Assembly (NCBI GenBank): GCA_003541895.1
Contig: DPLR01000082.1
Coordinates: forward strand, 1 to 6,928
Source: Cytophagales bacterium
GTDB taxonomy: Bacteria > Bacteroidota > Bacteroidia > Cytophagales > Cyclobacteriaceae
Reading direction: 5' to 3'
DNA: 6,928 bases
This document shows positions 1 to 6,091 of the stretch, one piece after another (within the stretch, counting starts at the first letter, position 1; each line of letters opens with the position of its first letter). The position numbers were made by a program, and so were the translations under genes. The notes under the pieces are model-generated. The model was not told the DNA's origin and did not search any database. It worked only from the letters and a program-made list of their open reading frames with translations.

Positions 1-524
1 ATGATGTGATCGTCTTTGCCTATGGCGATGATGGTGGCGATGAGTTCTCCTGTCTCGCTGTTCCAAAGTTTCAGGGTAGCATCCCAGCTGGCGGTGGCAA
101 TCAAATTTTTAGTTGGACAAAATGCTATGGAAGTGATTTTGTCTGAGTGTGCACTTTTGATTACCTTTTTTTCATGTGTCATCAAATCTTGAATAATCAA
201 ATCGTTGAAAGAAGAGTAAGCGATTTTATTATTTTGTTTGCTGGCGTCAACAGTTGAGATTTCGCGTTCGGCCATCGTAGTGAAAAACTGTTTCCCGTTT
301 TTTAAATCATAACCGATCAGGCGCTCTCCGTCATTTACAATAAGTGAATCTTTTGAGATCGGTGTGATCGATTTGATATCGTCAGATTCAGCCAGTTGAA
401 TTTTATTGAAATAAAATTTTGATTGGGCGGGGTTATAATACCAATCGAACAATTCATTACCAACGCAACTAACAAAACTTAAATCGGATGTAAAGGCAAG
501 ACTATTAATGGAACCTTGGTGTGT
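1..524 (-). CDS. Continuation of the WD40 gene beyond the in-frame TGA (partial, runs off left edge)
   Basis: Reading on in the same frame after the TGA at 525-527 gives 174 uninterrupted codons to the window edge. The translation is clearly WD40-like: THQGSINSLAF at the start, then a strong blade from about codon 126 (HSDKITSIAF, then IATASWDATLKLWN). The open frame ends near the motif IAIGKDDHI. There is no ATG close behind the TGA; the first is codon 84 (273-275), inside a blade, so this segment is unlikely to be an independent gene. It is best read as the rest of the upstream coding region, separated by one nonsense codon. In related Bacteroidota proteins a long WD40 region is often followed by a C-terminal caspase-like peptidase domain; that part would lie outside this window and is only a guess. 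If the stop is real and not read through, this is a pseudogene remnant. Confidence 0.75.
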
Positions 525-1715
525 TCAGATTCTTCGAACGTTGCCTGAGTTCAAATCTTTAAACCACATCACTTGGGGTTGCCTACGCGGAACGGATTCC
601 TTCCAAGCACCACCTGCGATCAGGTAACGATCATTGGGGCTTATGCTTAATGTGTTTATCCAGGCAAAAGGCTCTCGATAAATATGTAAATCTTTTAGAA
701 TGAAATCGGATGGATTGAAGTAGTTTAAATATTTCTCTTTGGTAATTGCTTTTTCTTTGCTCAAGTCGAAAGTGGAAATCCGGTCATCATAACCTGCGCT
801 AAACAAGTATCGGCTATCATTGCTAAACTTGATGTCGCTTATTTTTTTCTCGTGCAACTGGTACGCTGAAACATTAAATCGGCTTGAGGCAAGATTGATA
901 ATCCGTGCTTTACCAAATTCATCACCAGCCGCAAGAAGTGTTCCGGAGTGATCGAATGTTAAACTTTCAAATCGGTACGAACGACCGAATAAACGCTTGA
1001 TCACTTTTAAAGTTTTTGTGTCGCGTAGAATGATCGATCGGTCATCACTCGCGCTGGCAATCAATTCTCCCGTGGGAGAGATGCATATTGAATTTACTGA
1101 AGAGAGATGTTCGCCCAAGGTTTTGATATTTTTTCCTTTGTTGAGCGAATACACATACACCTTTCCATCTTGGCAGGCGCCAAAAATTTGGTTCATTTTT
1201 TCTAGAACAGCAAGTGATGTAAAGTTTTGTGAAATATCAATGGGAACTTTGGAGTAGGAGGTGGAATTGGTTTTTCTGTTTTGTTTCTTCAAATAGAATC
1301 GATCGACAAAAACGGAAAAGGTTGAATCCCTCGTTAAAAAACTTTTTTGATCTGGGAAATCAATTTTTGCTGAAGGCGTTTCAGTAGATTTTAATGACGA
1401 AGTCGCAACATCCCATGTATGGATTGATTTGTCTTCGTAGAGTACAAATAGAAAATCATCTTCTTTACTAAAGGCAATCGATTTTACTGCCTTTTGATTG
1501 GCACTGATGAAACTCGCCATCTCTTTGCCCGTGGGCACGTGCCAAAGTTTGATAAGGTTGTCTTTGCCGTAGCTTGCCAATAATTTTCCATCGTGATTGA
1601 ACGTAACGAAAGTAATTTCTGCAGAATGACCTTTTTGCACCGCGATTTCAATTTTTTGCGCGAAGATATTTTTGCTCAAAAGGAATAAGATCAATATGGT
1701 TGAAATGCGAATCAT
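525..1715 (-). CDS. Secreted WD40 repeat (beta-propeller) protein, N-terminal part ending at an in-frame TGA
   Basis: This 396-residue product starts with a Sec signal peptide (residues 1-19, hydrophobic core ILILFLL, likely cut at IFA|Q), so it should act in the periplasm or outside the cell. WD40-type blades follow: about 29-66 (H30, closing KLW 56-58), 76-104 (closing HTWD), 203-241 (closing ILRD), 247-283, 288-326 and 350-394 (closing MWF). Residues 105-165 are less repeat-like. Such propellers are protein-binding platforms, and nothing catalytic is visible. The start overlaps the stop of the upstream lipoprotein gene by one base (TAATG), which suggests translational coupling. The odd feature is the end: the TGA at 525-527 falls just before a new blade (THQGSINSLAF), and the same frame continues to the window edge. 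I therefore read this as the front part of a longer protein. The WD40 assignment is firm; the biological role is unknown. Confidence 0.88.
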   Translation of the reverse strand: MIRISTILILFLLSKNIFAQKIEIAVQKGHSAEITFVTFNHDGKLLASYGKDNLIKLWHVPTGKEMASFISANQKAVKSIAFSKEDDFLFVLYEDKSIHTWDVATSSLKSTETPSAKIDFPDQKSFLTRDSTFSVFVDRFYLKKQNRKTNSTSYSKVPIDISQNFTSLAVLEKMNQIFGACQDGKVYVYSLNKGKNIKTLGEHLSSVNSICISPTGELIASASDDRSIILRDTKTLKVIKRLFGRSYRFESLTFDHSGTLLAAGDEFGKARIINLASSRFNVSAYQLHEKKISDIKFSNDSRYLFSAGYDDRISTFDLSKEKAITKEKYLNYFNPSDFILKDLHIYREPFAWINTLSISPNDRYLIAGGAWKESVPRRQPQVMWFKDLNSGNVRRI

Positions 1716-2701
1716 TAGGGAATTTTTACATAGGCTACTAATGGATTGGTGTCAAGTACGGAGTGTGTATTAATTTGAAAGAAAAATTCTTGCCCACTTG
1801 AAATGTTTGTAGTCGAATATTTTATGCGAACCCTGTAAACATAAACAGATGCTTGAAGCACAGTATAAAGATTTTCAAGTGAAGCCATCAGCTCTCCGAT
1901 TGAGGGGCAATACACAAAAAGTCCACCGGTGGCTTGTGCAAGTTTAGCCATCGGGTTAACATCAGTTTCAGAACCCAAGAATAGAACGTGCATTTGAACG
2001 GAAGCTACATTCGCTTTTGTAATAATTGATTGCAATGAAACTGAACTTACTTCATCACGCGAATGTGCAATAATGATTAAATTTTGAATTGAATTTCCTG
2101 AGTTAGCTATTCTATCGAGTGAAGTATTGATAGCATCGTATAAATTACTTTGCCCTCCGGTTTTTTTAGCGAGATCAAAAATCAAGGGCAACTGGTCTTG
2201 TGAATAAGTAGAGAAATCAGCTTGAATAAACTGGCATGGACTATTTTGTAATAACCCATTTTTCGAAAAACCTCCGAGTAAATATTTTCCGGGGCTCGTA
2301 AAATCTTGACATAGCTTAGTGATGCCCTGACTTCGAGAATTAAATTGATCAAGCGTATCGTAGTCACCACTTTCATCAATTAAAATAACCGTTGACGATG
2401 GAACCGATGATGCAGTGGTCAATGAATAAGCAGTATCAATTTTAAACTTACCCGTTGGGAACAATAGATAAGATGTATCAACGATGTAAAAGTAATTGGT
2501 AATGTAATGGCCGTAATTGCGACCAACCAAATGATAGAGGTCGAGCTCAAAGGTTAAATCGGTTGTGGTGTTGCTTACCAATCGTGATTGCCTAATGAGC
2601 ATGGTTTCTTTCGTGGGCGGCATCACCTTGGCTTTGTCGAGCGGAAGTGTGAATGTGCATCCCGTGAAAAGAAAAAACAAGATGTATGCCTTATTCTTCA
2701 T
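1715..2701 (-). CDS. VWA-like domain lipoprotein with degenerate metal (MIDAS) site
   Basis: The 328-residue product begins with a lipoprotein signal: residues 1-14, then the lipobox FTGC with C15 as the lipidated cysteine. It should be anchored to a membrane facing the periplasm or the cell surface. Residues about 103-285 resemble a von Willebrand factor A fold: a first strand STVILIDESGDYD (104-115), the GGQSNLYDAI segment (182-191), a strand LIIIAHSRDEVSS (208-220), then VQMHVLFLGSETD (235-247) and KLAQATGGLFVYCPS (253-267), which closely follows the family's last strand and helix. The metal site appears eroded: D109 and S111 remain, but the next position is D113 instead of Ser, S185 replaces the usual Thr, and H213 stands where an Asp is normal. 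The N-terminal 20-100 and C-terminal 286-328 parts look beta-rich. The gene overlaps both neighbours (11 bases upstream, 1 base downstream). The fold is inferred from motifs; the partner is unknown. Confidence 0.78.
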   Translation of the reverse strand: MKNKAYILFFLFTGCTFTLPLDKAKVMPPTKETMLIRQSRLVSNTTTDLTFELDLYHLVGRNYGHYITNYFYIVDTSYLLFPTGKFKIDTAYSLTTASSVPSSTVILIDESGDYDTLDQFNSRSQGITKLCQDFTSPGKYLLGGFSKNGLLQNSPCQFIQADFSTYSQDQLPLIFDLAKKTGGQSNLYDAINTSLDRIANSGNSIQNLIIIAHSRDEVSSVSLQSIITKANVASVQMHVLFLGSETDVNPMAKLAQATGGLFVYCPSIGELMASLENLYTVLQASVYVYRVRIKYSTTNISSGQEFFFQINTHSVLDTNPLVAYVKIP

Positions 2702-3413
2702 AGTAGATTTTCTTTTTATACAAATGAAGCGGCAGAAAGAAAGTTAAACCCATGCCTACCGTGTTGAAGGTAGTTTGATAAACTCCCGGTGAACCTAGGC
2801 GATGAACGTATCTCAAATCAAGTCTCCCTAAGCTAGCGAAATGAAGCGCAAAACCTGTAACAGAATTTAAATAAGGTTTCCCATTGTAAAGCACATTGTT
2901 CATGTCCTGCCAATCATAGCGGTCGCTTGCTGTTGAGTTACTGCCGACTACACTAGCTTCTACATGATAAGGCGATACTGGACTAACGCCTGCATAAAAA
3001 GAATAGCGGAATAGATCAGATGACTTAAACATATAACCAACATACACGGGCATTTCCATCTGAAGGAAAAGCGTGTGGAACCTCAATCGTTCTTCTTGTG
3101 TTGCCGAAAGTGTATATCCAACATAATATTCATACGTGTTCAACTCAAACGAAGGCTCAATGCCCACATAGAATTTTTTGAAATCAGCTTGAACAATGGT
3201 GCCCACCACAAGCGATTGCCCTGCAGCAAAAAATTTCCACCGGTTGTCGATCACATTGTAAAGGCTGTATGATCTTGAGGCTACAATCTGATCGCTGTTC
3301 ACCGCCACTTGCTTGAGGATATGATATTGAAAAGTGAAGCCCACATTAAAATGTTGTGCCGAACCCCAGCGGGCAGAAAAAATGAAAATCAGTATGAAAA
3401 TTATTTTTTTCAT
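2691..3413 (-). CDS. Outer-membrane beta-barrel-like protein (uncharacterised)
   Basis: The 240-residue product has a classic signal peptide (residues 1-19: KK, then IIFILIFIF, cut at GSA|Q). The mature part shows alternating polar/hydrophobic aromatic strands typical of small outer-membrane barrels, such as FNVGFTFQYHI (22-32), KFYVGIEPSFELNTY (80-94), LFLQMEMPVYVGYMF (115-129), RYSFYAGVSP (136-145), RLDLRYVHRL (197-206) and a final strand TVGMGLTFFLP (218-228). The LQMEMPVYVGY stretch resembles the 'l-e-I-P-l-l-l-k-y' strand common in PorT-like barrels of Bacteroidota, but the match is too loose for a named family. After the last strand there is a short charged tail (LYKKKIYYEE), so it does not end on the aromatic residue that often closes barrels. 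It overlaps the upstream gene by four bases (ATGA) and the downstream lipoprotein gene by 11 bases. Envelope location is well supported; function is unknown. Confidence 0.75.
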   Translation of the reverse strand: MKKIIFILIFIFSARWGSAQHFNVGFTFQYHILKQVAVNSDQIVASRSYSLYNVIDNRWKFFAAGQSLVVGTIVQADFKKFYVGIEPSFELNTYEYYVGYTLSATQEERLRFHTLFLQMEMPVYVGYMFKSSDLFRYSFYAGVSPVSPYHVEASVVGSNSTASDRYDWQDMNNVLYNGKPYLNSVTGFALHFASLGRLDLRYVHRLGSPGVYQTTFNTVGMGLTFFLPLHLYKKKIYYEE

Positions 3414-4039
3414 TTCTCTTTTCGACTATAGATGGGAATGATCGCATAAAATCCGCCTGCGTTGGTATAAGGTGATTCCGTGTTCGGATGATATCCAAAA
3501 CCCGGACTGTAGGCTTTATACAGTTCGCCATATAAAAAAAGTGAAATGTTTTTTACCTCAACGCCAATCGACCAACGGCTGGTTAATCCTTGTAATCCGT
3601 AACCTCGCGCATAAATTAAGTCGGCCTTGAAAGCAAGAGGCAGAAAATTTTGAACACGCCCCCAGACTGACACGTACGTCTTGCTGTATTGCTGTGGATA
3701 ATATTCGTAACCCAATGCTGTATAAAACCCTTTTACTTTTAGGCCGCTCCACTTGTCGTTGGCTGAGTAACTCTCCCAAATCCTGAACCGCGAGCCAACT
3801 GAAATGGCGTACGTACTTTTTCCACCCAAGCCTAATGGATCAAGAGTATAAACTGGAGAAATATATAAAGTATAAAATATTCCACGGTGTGGTTTGAAAT
3901 ATTTTGGTTGATATTGGGTATACGATTTTCCATCAATGGTGGTGGTTGTTTGAGCAGAAAGAAAGAATCCATTCAAAACCAAAACCACACCACTAATACT
4001 TTTCACCACAGAACTTTTGAACATCCTTGGTAACTCCAT
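3410..4039 (-). CDS. Exported, probably outer-membrane beta-barrel protein; first gene of the operon
   Basis: The 209-residue product carries a signal peptide ending near residue 29 (GFFLSA|Q). The mature protein is rich in Tyr, Phe and Gly arranged as short amphipathic strands: FYTLYISPVYTL (55-66), YAISVGSRFRIW (77-88), FYTALGYEYYP (105-115), TYVSVWGRVQ (121-130), WSIGVEVKNISLFLYGELY (156-174) and GGFYAIIPIYS (195-205). This suits a small outer-membrane barrel, though I do not recognise a family. Start choice is uncertain. Met1 lies at 4037-4039, but Met6 (4022-4024) gives a more usual signal peptide (MFKSSVVK) and has GGAG nine bases upstream. If Met6 is right the protein is 204 residues. 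The gene is first after the divergent promoter region, and its stop overlaps the next start as ATGA. Role unknown; the tight operon suggests it works with the neighbouring barrel and VWA lipoprotein. Confidence 0.7.
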   Translation of the reverse strand: MELPRMFKSSVVKSISGVVLVLNGFFLSAQTTTTIDGKSYTQYQPKYFKPHRGIFYTLYISPVYTLDPLGLGGKSTYAISVGSRFRIWESYSANDKWSGLKVKGFYTALGYEYYPQQYSKTYVSVWGRVQNFLPLAFKADLIYARGYGLQGLTSRWSIGVEVKNISLFLYGELYKAYSPGFGYHPNTESPYTNAGGFYAIIPIYSRKEK

Positions 4040-4068
4040 AGAGAAGTATTGGCAATTAAATTTACTGA

Positions 4069-4098
4069 ATTAGATTCAATCCTACTTACCATTGACAA
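4069..4098 (-). promoter_or_regulatory. Candidate promoter for the four-gene envelope operon
   Basis: On the minus strand TTGTCA (complement of 4093-4098) is followed after 18 bases by TCTAAT (complement of 4069-4074), each one mismatch from the general -35 and -10 hexamers. The start would lie near 4062, about 22 bases before the upstream ATG. Bacteroidota usually prefer TAnnTTTG at -7, and that motif is not clearly present, so this is weak. Confidence 0.3.
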
Positions 4099-4121
4099 TG
4101 TAAATTAATAAGCCTACTTTG
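4092..4121 (+). promoter_or_regulatory. Candidate promoter for the POT-type transporter gene
   Basis: TTGACA (4092-4097) is followed after 17 bases by TACTTTG (4115-4121). The first hexamer matches the general -35 consensus. The second lies between the sigma-70 -10 and the Bacteroidota -7 motif TAnnTTTG, being one base short of the latter. Transcription would start near 4128, giving a leader of about 24 bases before the ATG at 4152. Assigned by eye only. Confidence 0.4.
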
Positions 4122-4151
4122 TCGCACCTAAAAAACCTTAACCTTTATTGA

Positions 4152-5402
4152 ATGAGTTTTACCGATCGACTTGCGGTTCTTCGCACAGGATTTACGCCCA
4201 CCTTTTGGATTGCCAACACACTTGAGATTTTTGAACGCCTTGCTTTCTATGGAACGAAAGCAGTACTCGTTTTTTATTTGGCCAAAAAAGTTGGTTTGAA
4301 TGATGAAGCTGGCACACTTACGGGTTGGTTTACTACGCTAGTTTTTTCGTTGCCCATCATTGCTGGAGTTTTTGTTGATCGTTACGGATTCAAAAAAACA
4401 TTGATGACGTGCTTTGCCATTTTTGCGCTTGGTTATTTTAGCATTGGGCTTGCCGGATTGGAATGGGGCGCTGCTATTACCAATGTTCTTGGCATTCGCA
4501 ACTACATGATTATTGCTATCGTCATCACGGCCATTGGTGGCTCTTTAATCAAACCTTGCATTGTTGGTACAGTCGCAAAAACATCAACGCCCGAGGCCCG
4601 GCCTCTGGGCTTTTCTATTTACTACACACTGGTAAATATTGGTGGCGCACTTGGCCCGATGGTGGCATTGACTATCCGAACCGATTGGGGAATTGAATAT
4701 GTGTTACTCATGTCGGCTTTTACATCGTTGTGTCTTTTCTTCGCTACGTTTTTGTTCTATAAAGAAATTGAGAACACGGATACTGAAAAGCGCACCCTCG
4801 GAAAAGTTTTTCAAGACATGGTGATGGTCTTTAAGAATTTCAAGTTCATGAGCATGCTTCTCATTTTTGGTATTTTCTTCATCATGTTCTGGCAAATTTT
4901 TTATTTGCTGCCCTTATATGCCACCGATGTTTTGCATTTCGCTGATTTTGAAAAACTAGAATCGCTCGATGCACTGGCTGTAATTATTTTTACTGTACCG
5001 ATGGGTGCGCTATTAAAAAATGTGAACCCCGTTTATCCTCTGGCAACTGGTTTTATTCTTGCAACTGTTTCATGGTTTATTGTAGGTGCCTTTGGTACGG
5101 TATCTATGGTGGTAGTTGGTACGTTACTGTTCGGTCTTGCCGATGCCGTTCAAACACCGCGCTTTTATGATTACGTGAGTTCGCTTGCACCAAAACATCA
5201 AGTGGGCACTTTCATGGGGTTTGCATTTTTACCTGTGGCCCTCGGTTCGTTTCCGGCAGGCTATATTTCGGATTGGCTTCGATTGAAATTCCTCAATTCA
5301 AATCCATCCATGATGTGGTTTATCTTAGCTGGAATAGGTGTGGTTGGCACAGTGCTGTTCCTCATACATCACTTCGCATATTCACGGTCATCAGAGAAAT
5401 AA
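4152..5402 (+). CDS. MFS transporter of the POT/PTR2 (proton-dependent oligopeptide transporter) type
   Basis: A 416-residue inner-membrane protein with about 12 predicted hydrophobic helices. The first helix carries the POT hallmark ExxERxxxYG: E25, E28, R29, Y33, G34, used in the family for proton coupling and substrate binding. Helix 4 has GGSLIKPCI (129-137), matching the family's G-x-G-L-x-K-P segment with the conserved lysine at K134. FSIYYTLVNIGG (154-165) follows the second PTR2 signature, with N162 and G164. By alignment to the family's helix-10 G-E-L-x-x-S-P motif, D331 in LADAVQTP takes the place of the usual glutamate. The protein should couple proton influx to uptake of a small substrate, probably di- or tripeptides, but the substrate cannot be read from sequence. 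It is shorter than typical bacterial POTs (about 450-500), consistent with lack of the two extra helices between the halves. The ATG at 4152 fits; no strong Shine-Dalgarno is seen. Confidence 0.87.
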   Translation: MSFTDRLAVLRTGFTPTFWIANTLEIFERLAFYGTKAVLVFYLAKKVGLNDEAGTLTGWFTTLVFSLPIIAGVFVDRYGFKKTLMTCFAIFALGYFSIGLAGLEWGAAITNVLGIRNYMIIAIVITAIGGSLIKPCIVGTVAKTSTPEARPLGFSIYYTLVNIGGALGPMVALTIRTDWGIEYVLLMSAFTSLCLFFATFLFYKEIENTDTEKRTLGKVFQDMVMVFKNFKFMSMLLIFGIFFIMFWQIFYLLPLYATDVLHFADFEKLESLDALAVIIFTVPMGALLKNVNPVYPLATGFILATVSWFIVGAFGTVSMVVVGTLLFGLADAVQTPRFYDYVSSLAPKHQVGTFMGFAFLPVALGSFPAGYISDWLRLKFLNSNPSMMWFILAGIGVVGTVLFLIHHFAYSRSSEK

Positions 5403-5422
5403 AAATCATGTTCTACGACTGG

Positions 5423-5434
5423 ACAAAATTTTGT
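5423..5434. repeat. 12-bp perfect palindrome in the intergenic gap
   Basis: ACAAAATTTTGT reads the same on both strands. It lies 20 bases after the transporter stop in the 126-base gap before the ORF6N gene. It has no loop and no GC-rich stem or following T-run, so it is not a normal intrinsic terminator. It could be a protein-binding site or chance in AT-rich DNA. I see no clear promoter in the rest of this gap. Confidence 0.3.
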
Positions 5435-5528
5435 GTTGAATCTTCTCGTCAAGGAAATGTTTTTGAGAATTGAAAAAAGCGACATGATCAAGCTCAAGAA
5501 ACGAACAGGAATAAAGTAAATCTCATAT

Positions 5529-6056
5529 ATGCAATTGCAAAATATTCAAAGCAAGATTTACGAAATAAGAGGACAAAAGGTAATTCTTGACTTTGATCTT
5601 GCCATGCTGTATGAAACCGAAACAAAGCGGTTGAAGGAAGCTGTTAGACGAAACGCCAATCGATTTCAAACGGATTTTATGTTTGAATTAACCCGAGATG
5701 AGTACAATTCTCTAAGGTCGCAATTTGCGTCCTTAGAAAAAGGAAGAGGCAAGTATAGTAAGTTTAATCCGTTTGCATTTACAGAACAAGGAGTTGCTAT
5801 GCTAAGTTCTGTTTTAACATCTGACAAGGCCATTGACGTTAATATTTCAATTATGCGTGCCTTTGTTTTCATCAGGCAATATTCACTTTCTCATAAAGAG
5901 CTAACTGATAAACTTCAGCAATTAGAAAAAAAATACAACAAGCAGTTTAAAGATGTTTACGAGGCTATTAATTTCCTTCTTCAAAAGAAAAAGGATGAGG
6001 CAGATTTCAAAGACAGAAAGAAGATTGGGTTCAAACAGAAGGAAGAAACCGATTAA
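5529..6056 (+). CDS. ORF6N domain-containing protein
   Basis: A 175-residue soluble protein with an N-terminal ORF6N domain at about residues 6-95. Diagnostic segments are KIYEIRGQKVILDFDLAMLY (9-28), RLKEAVRRNANRFQTDFMFEL (34-54, ending in the usual 'RFP-x-DFMFQLT' region) and AFTEQGVAMLSSVLTSDKAI (83-102), followed by VNISIMRAFVFIR (104-116). Residues 120-160 form a charged helix likely to be a coiled coil (KELTDKLQQLEKKYNKQF), as is normal in the family, and the tail is Lys-rich. ORF6N domains occur in phage antirepressor-type and KilA-N-related DNA-binding proteins and as chromosomal singletons in Bacteroidota, where their role is not established. A hand count gives about 35% GC over 5581-6000, against about 47% in sampled lines of the following gene, which suggests acquisition. 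It lies 126 bases after the POT gene and 35 bases before the OPT gene. Length is near normal, so it appears intact. Confidence 0.9.
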   Translation: MQLQNIQSKIYEIRGQKVILDFDLAMLYETETKRLKEAVRRNANRFQTDFMFELTRDEYNSLRSQFASLEKGRGKYSKFNPFAFTEQGVAMLSSVLTSDKAIDVNISIMRAFVFIRQYSLSHKELTDKLQQLEKKYNKQFKDVYEAINFLLQKKKDEADFKDRKKIGFKQKEETD

Positions 6057-6091
6057 TCAAGCAATACAGAATAAAAATTCAATACATATAT

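Larger units (their letters stand above)
4040..4151. promoter_or_regulatory. Divergent intergenic region with a palindrome (operator candidate)
   Basis: This 112-bp gap separates the minus-strand envelope operon from the plus-strand transporter gene, so both promoters should lie here or very close. Its centre holds a perfect 11-bp odd palindrome, CATTG-A-CAATG, at 4090-4100. The candidate -35 elements of both directions fall inside it. A regulator bound there could affect both sides. The palindrome is short and could be chance. Confidence 0.4.

Noticed and set aside
525..527. TGA as a selenocysteine codon
   Set aside because: No hairpin of the bacterial SECIS kind is apparent, the position is a linker before a WD40 blade with no catalytic role, and no selenium genes are visible.
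997..1257. 86-codon plus-strand open frame
   Set aside because: It lies antisense inside the well-supported WD40 coding region and its translation has no recognisable family features.
2182..2379. Minus-strand 65-codon frame within the VWA gene
   Set aside because: It is an alternative frame of the lipoprotein gene; the lipoprotein frame has the lipobox and VWA motifs.
5407..5473. 21-codon frame starting MFYDWTKF
   Set aside because: It is the tail of an out-of-frame reading overlapping the transporter end, has no ribosome-binding sequence and no known motif.
5435..5480. Possible terminator hairpin (TTCTC ... GAGAA)
   Set aside because: The stem is only five pairs with a loop near 20 bases and no T-run follows, so it does not qualify as an intrinsic terminator.
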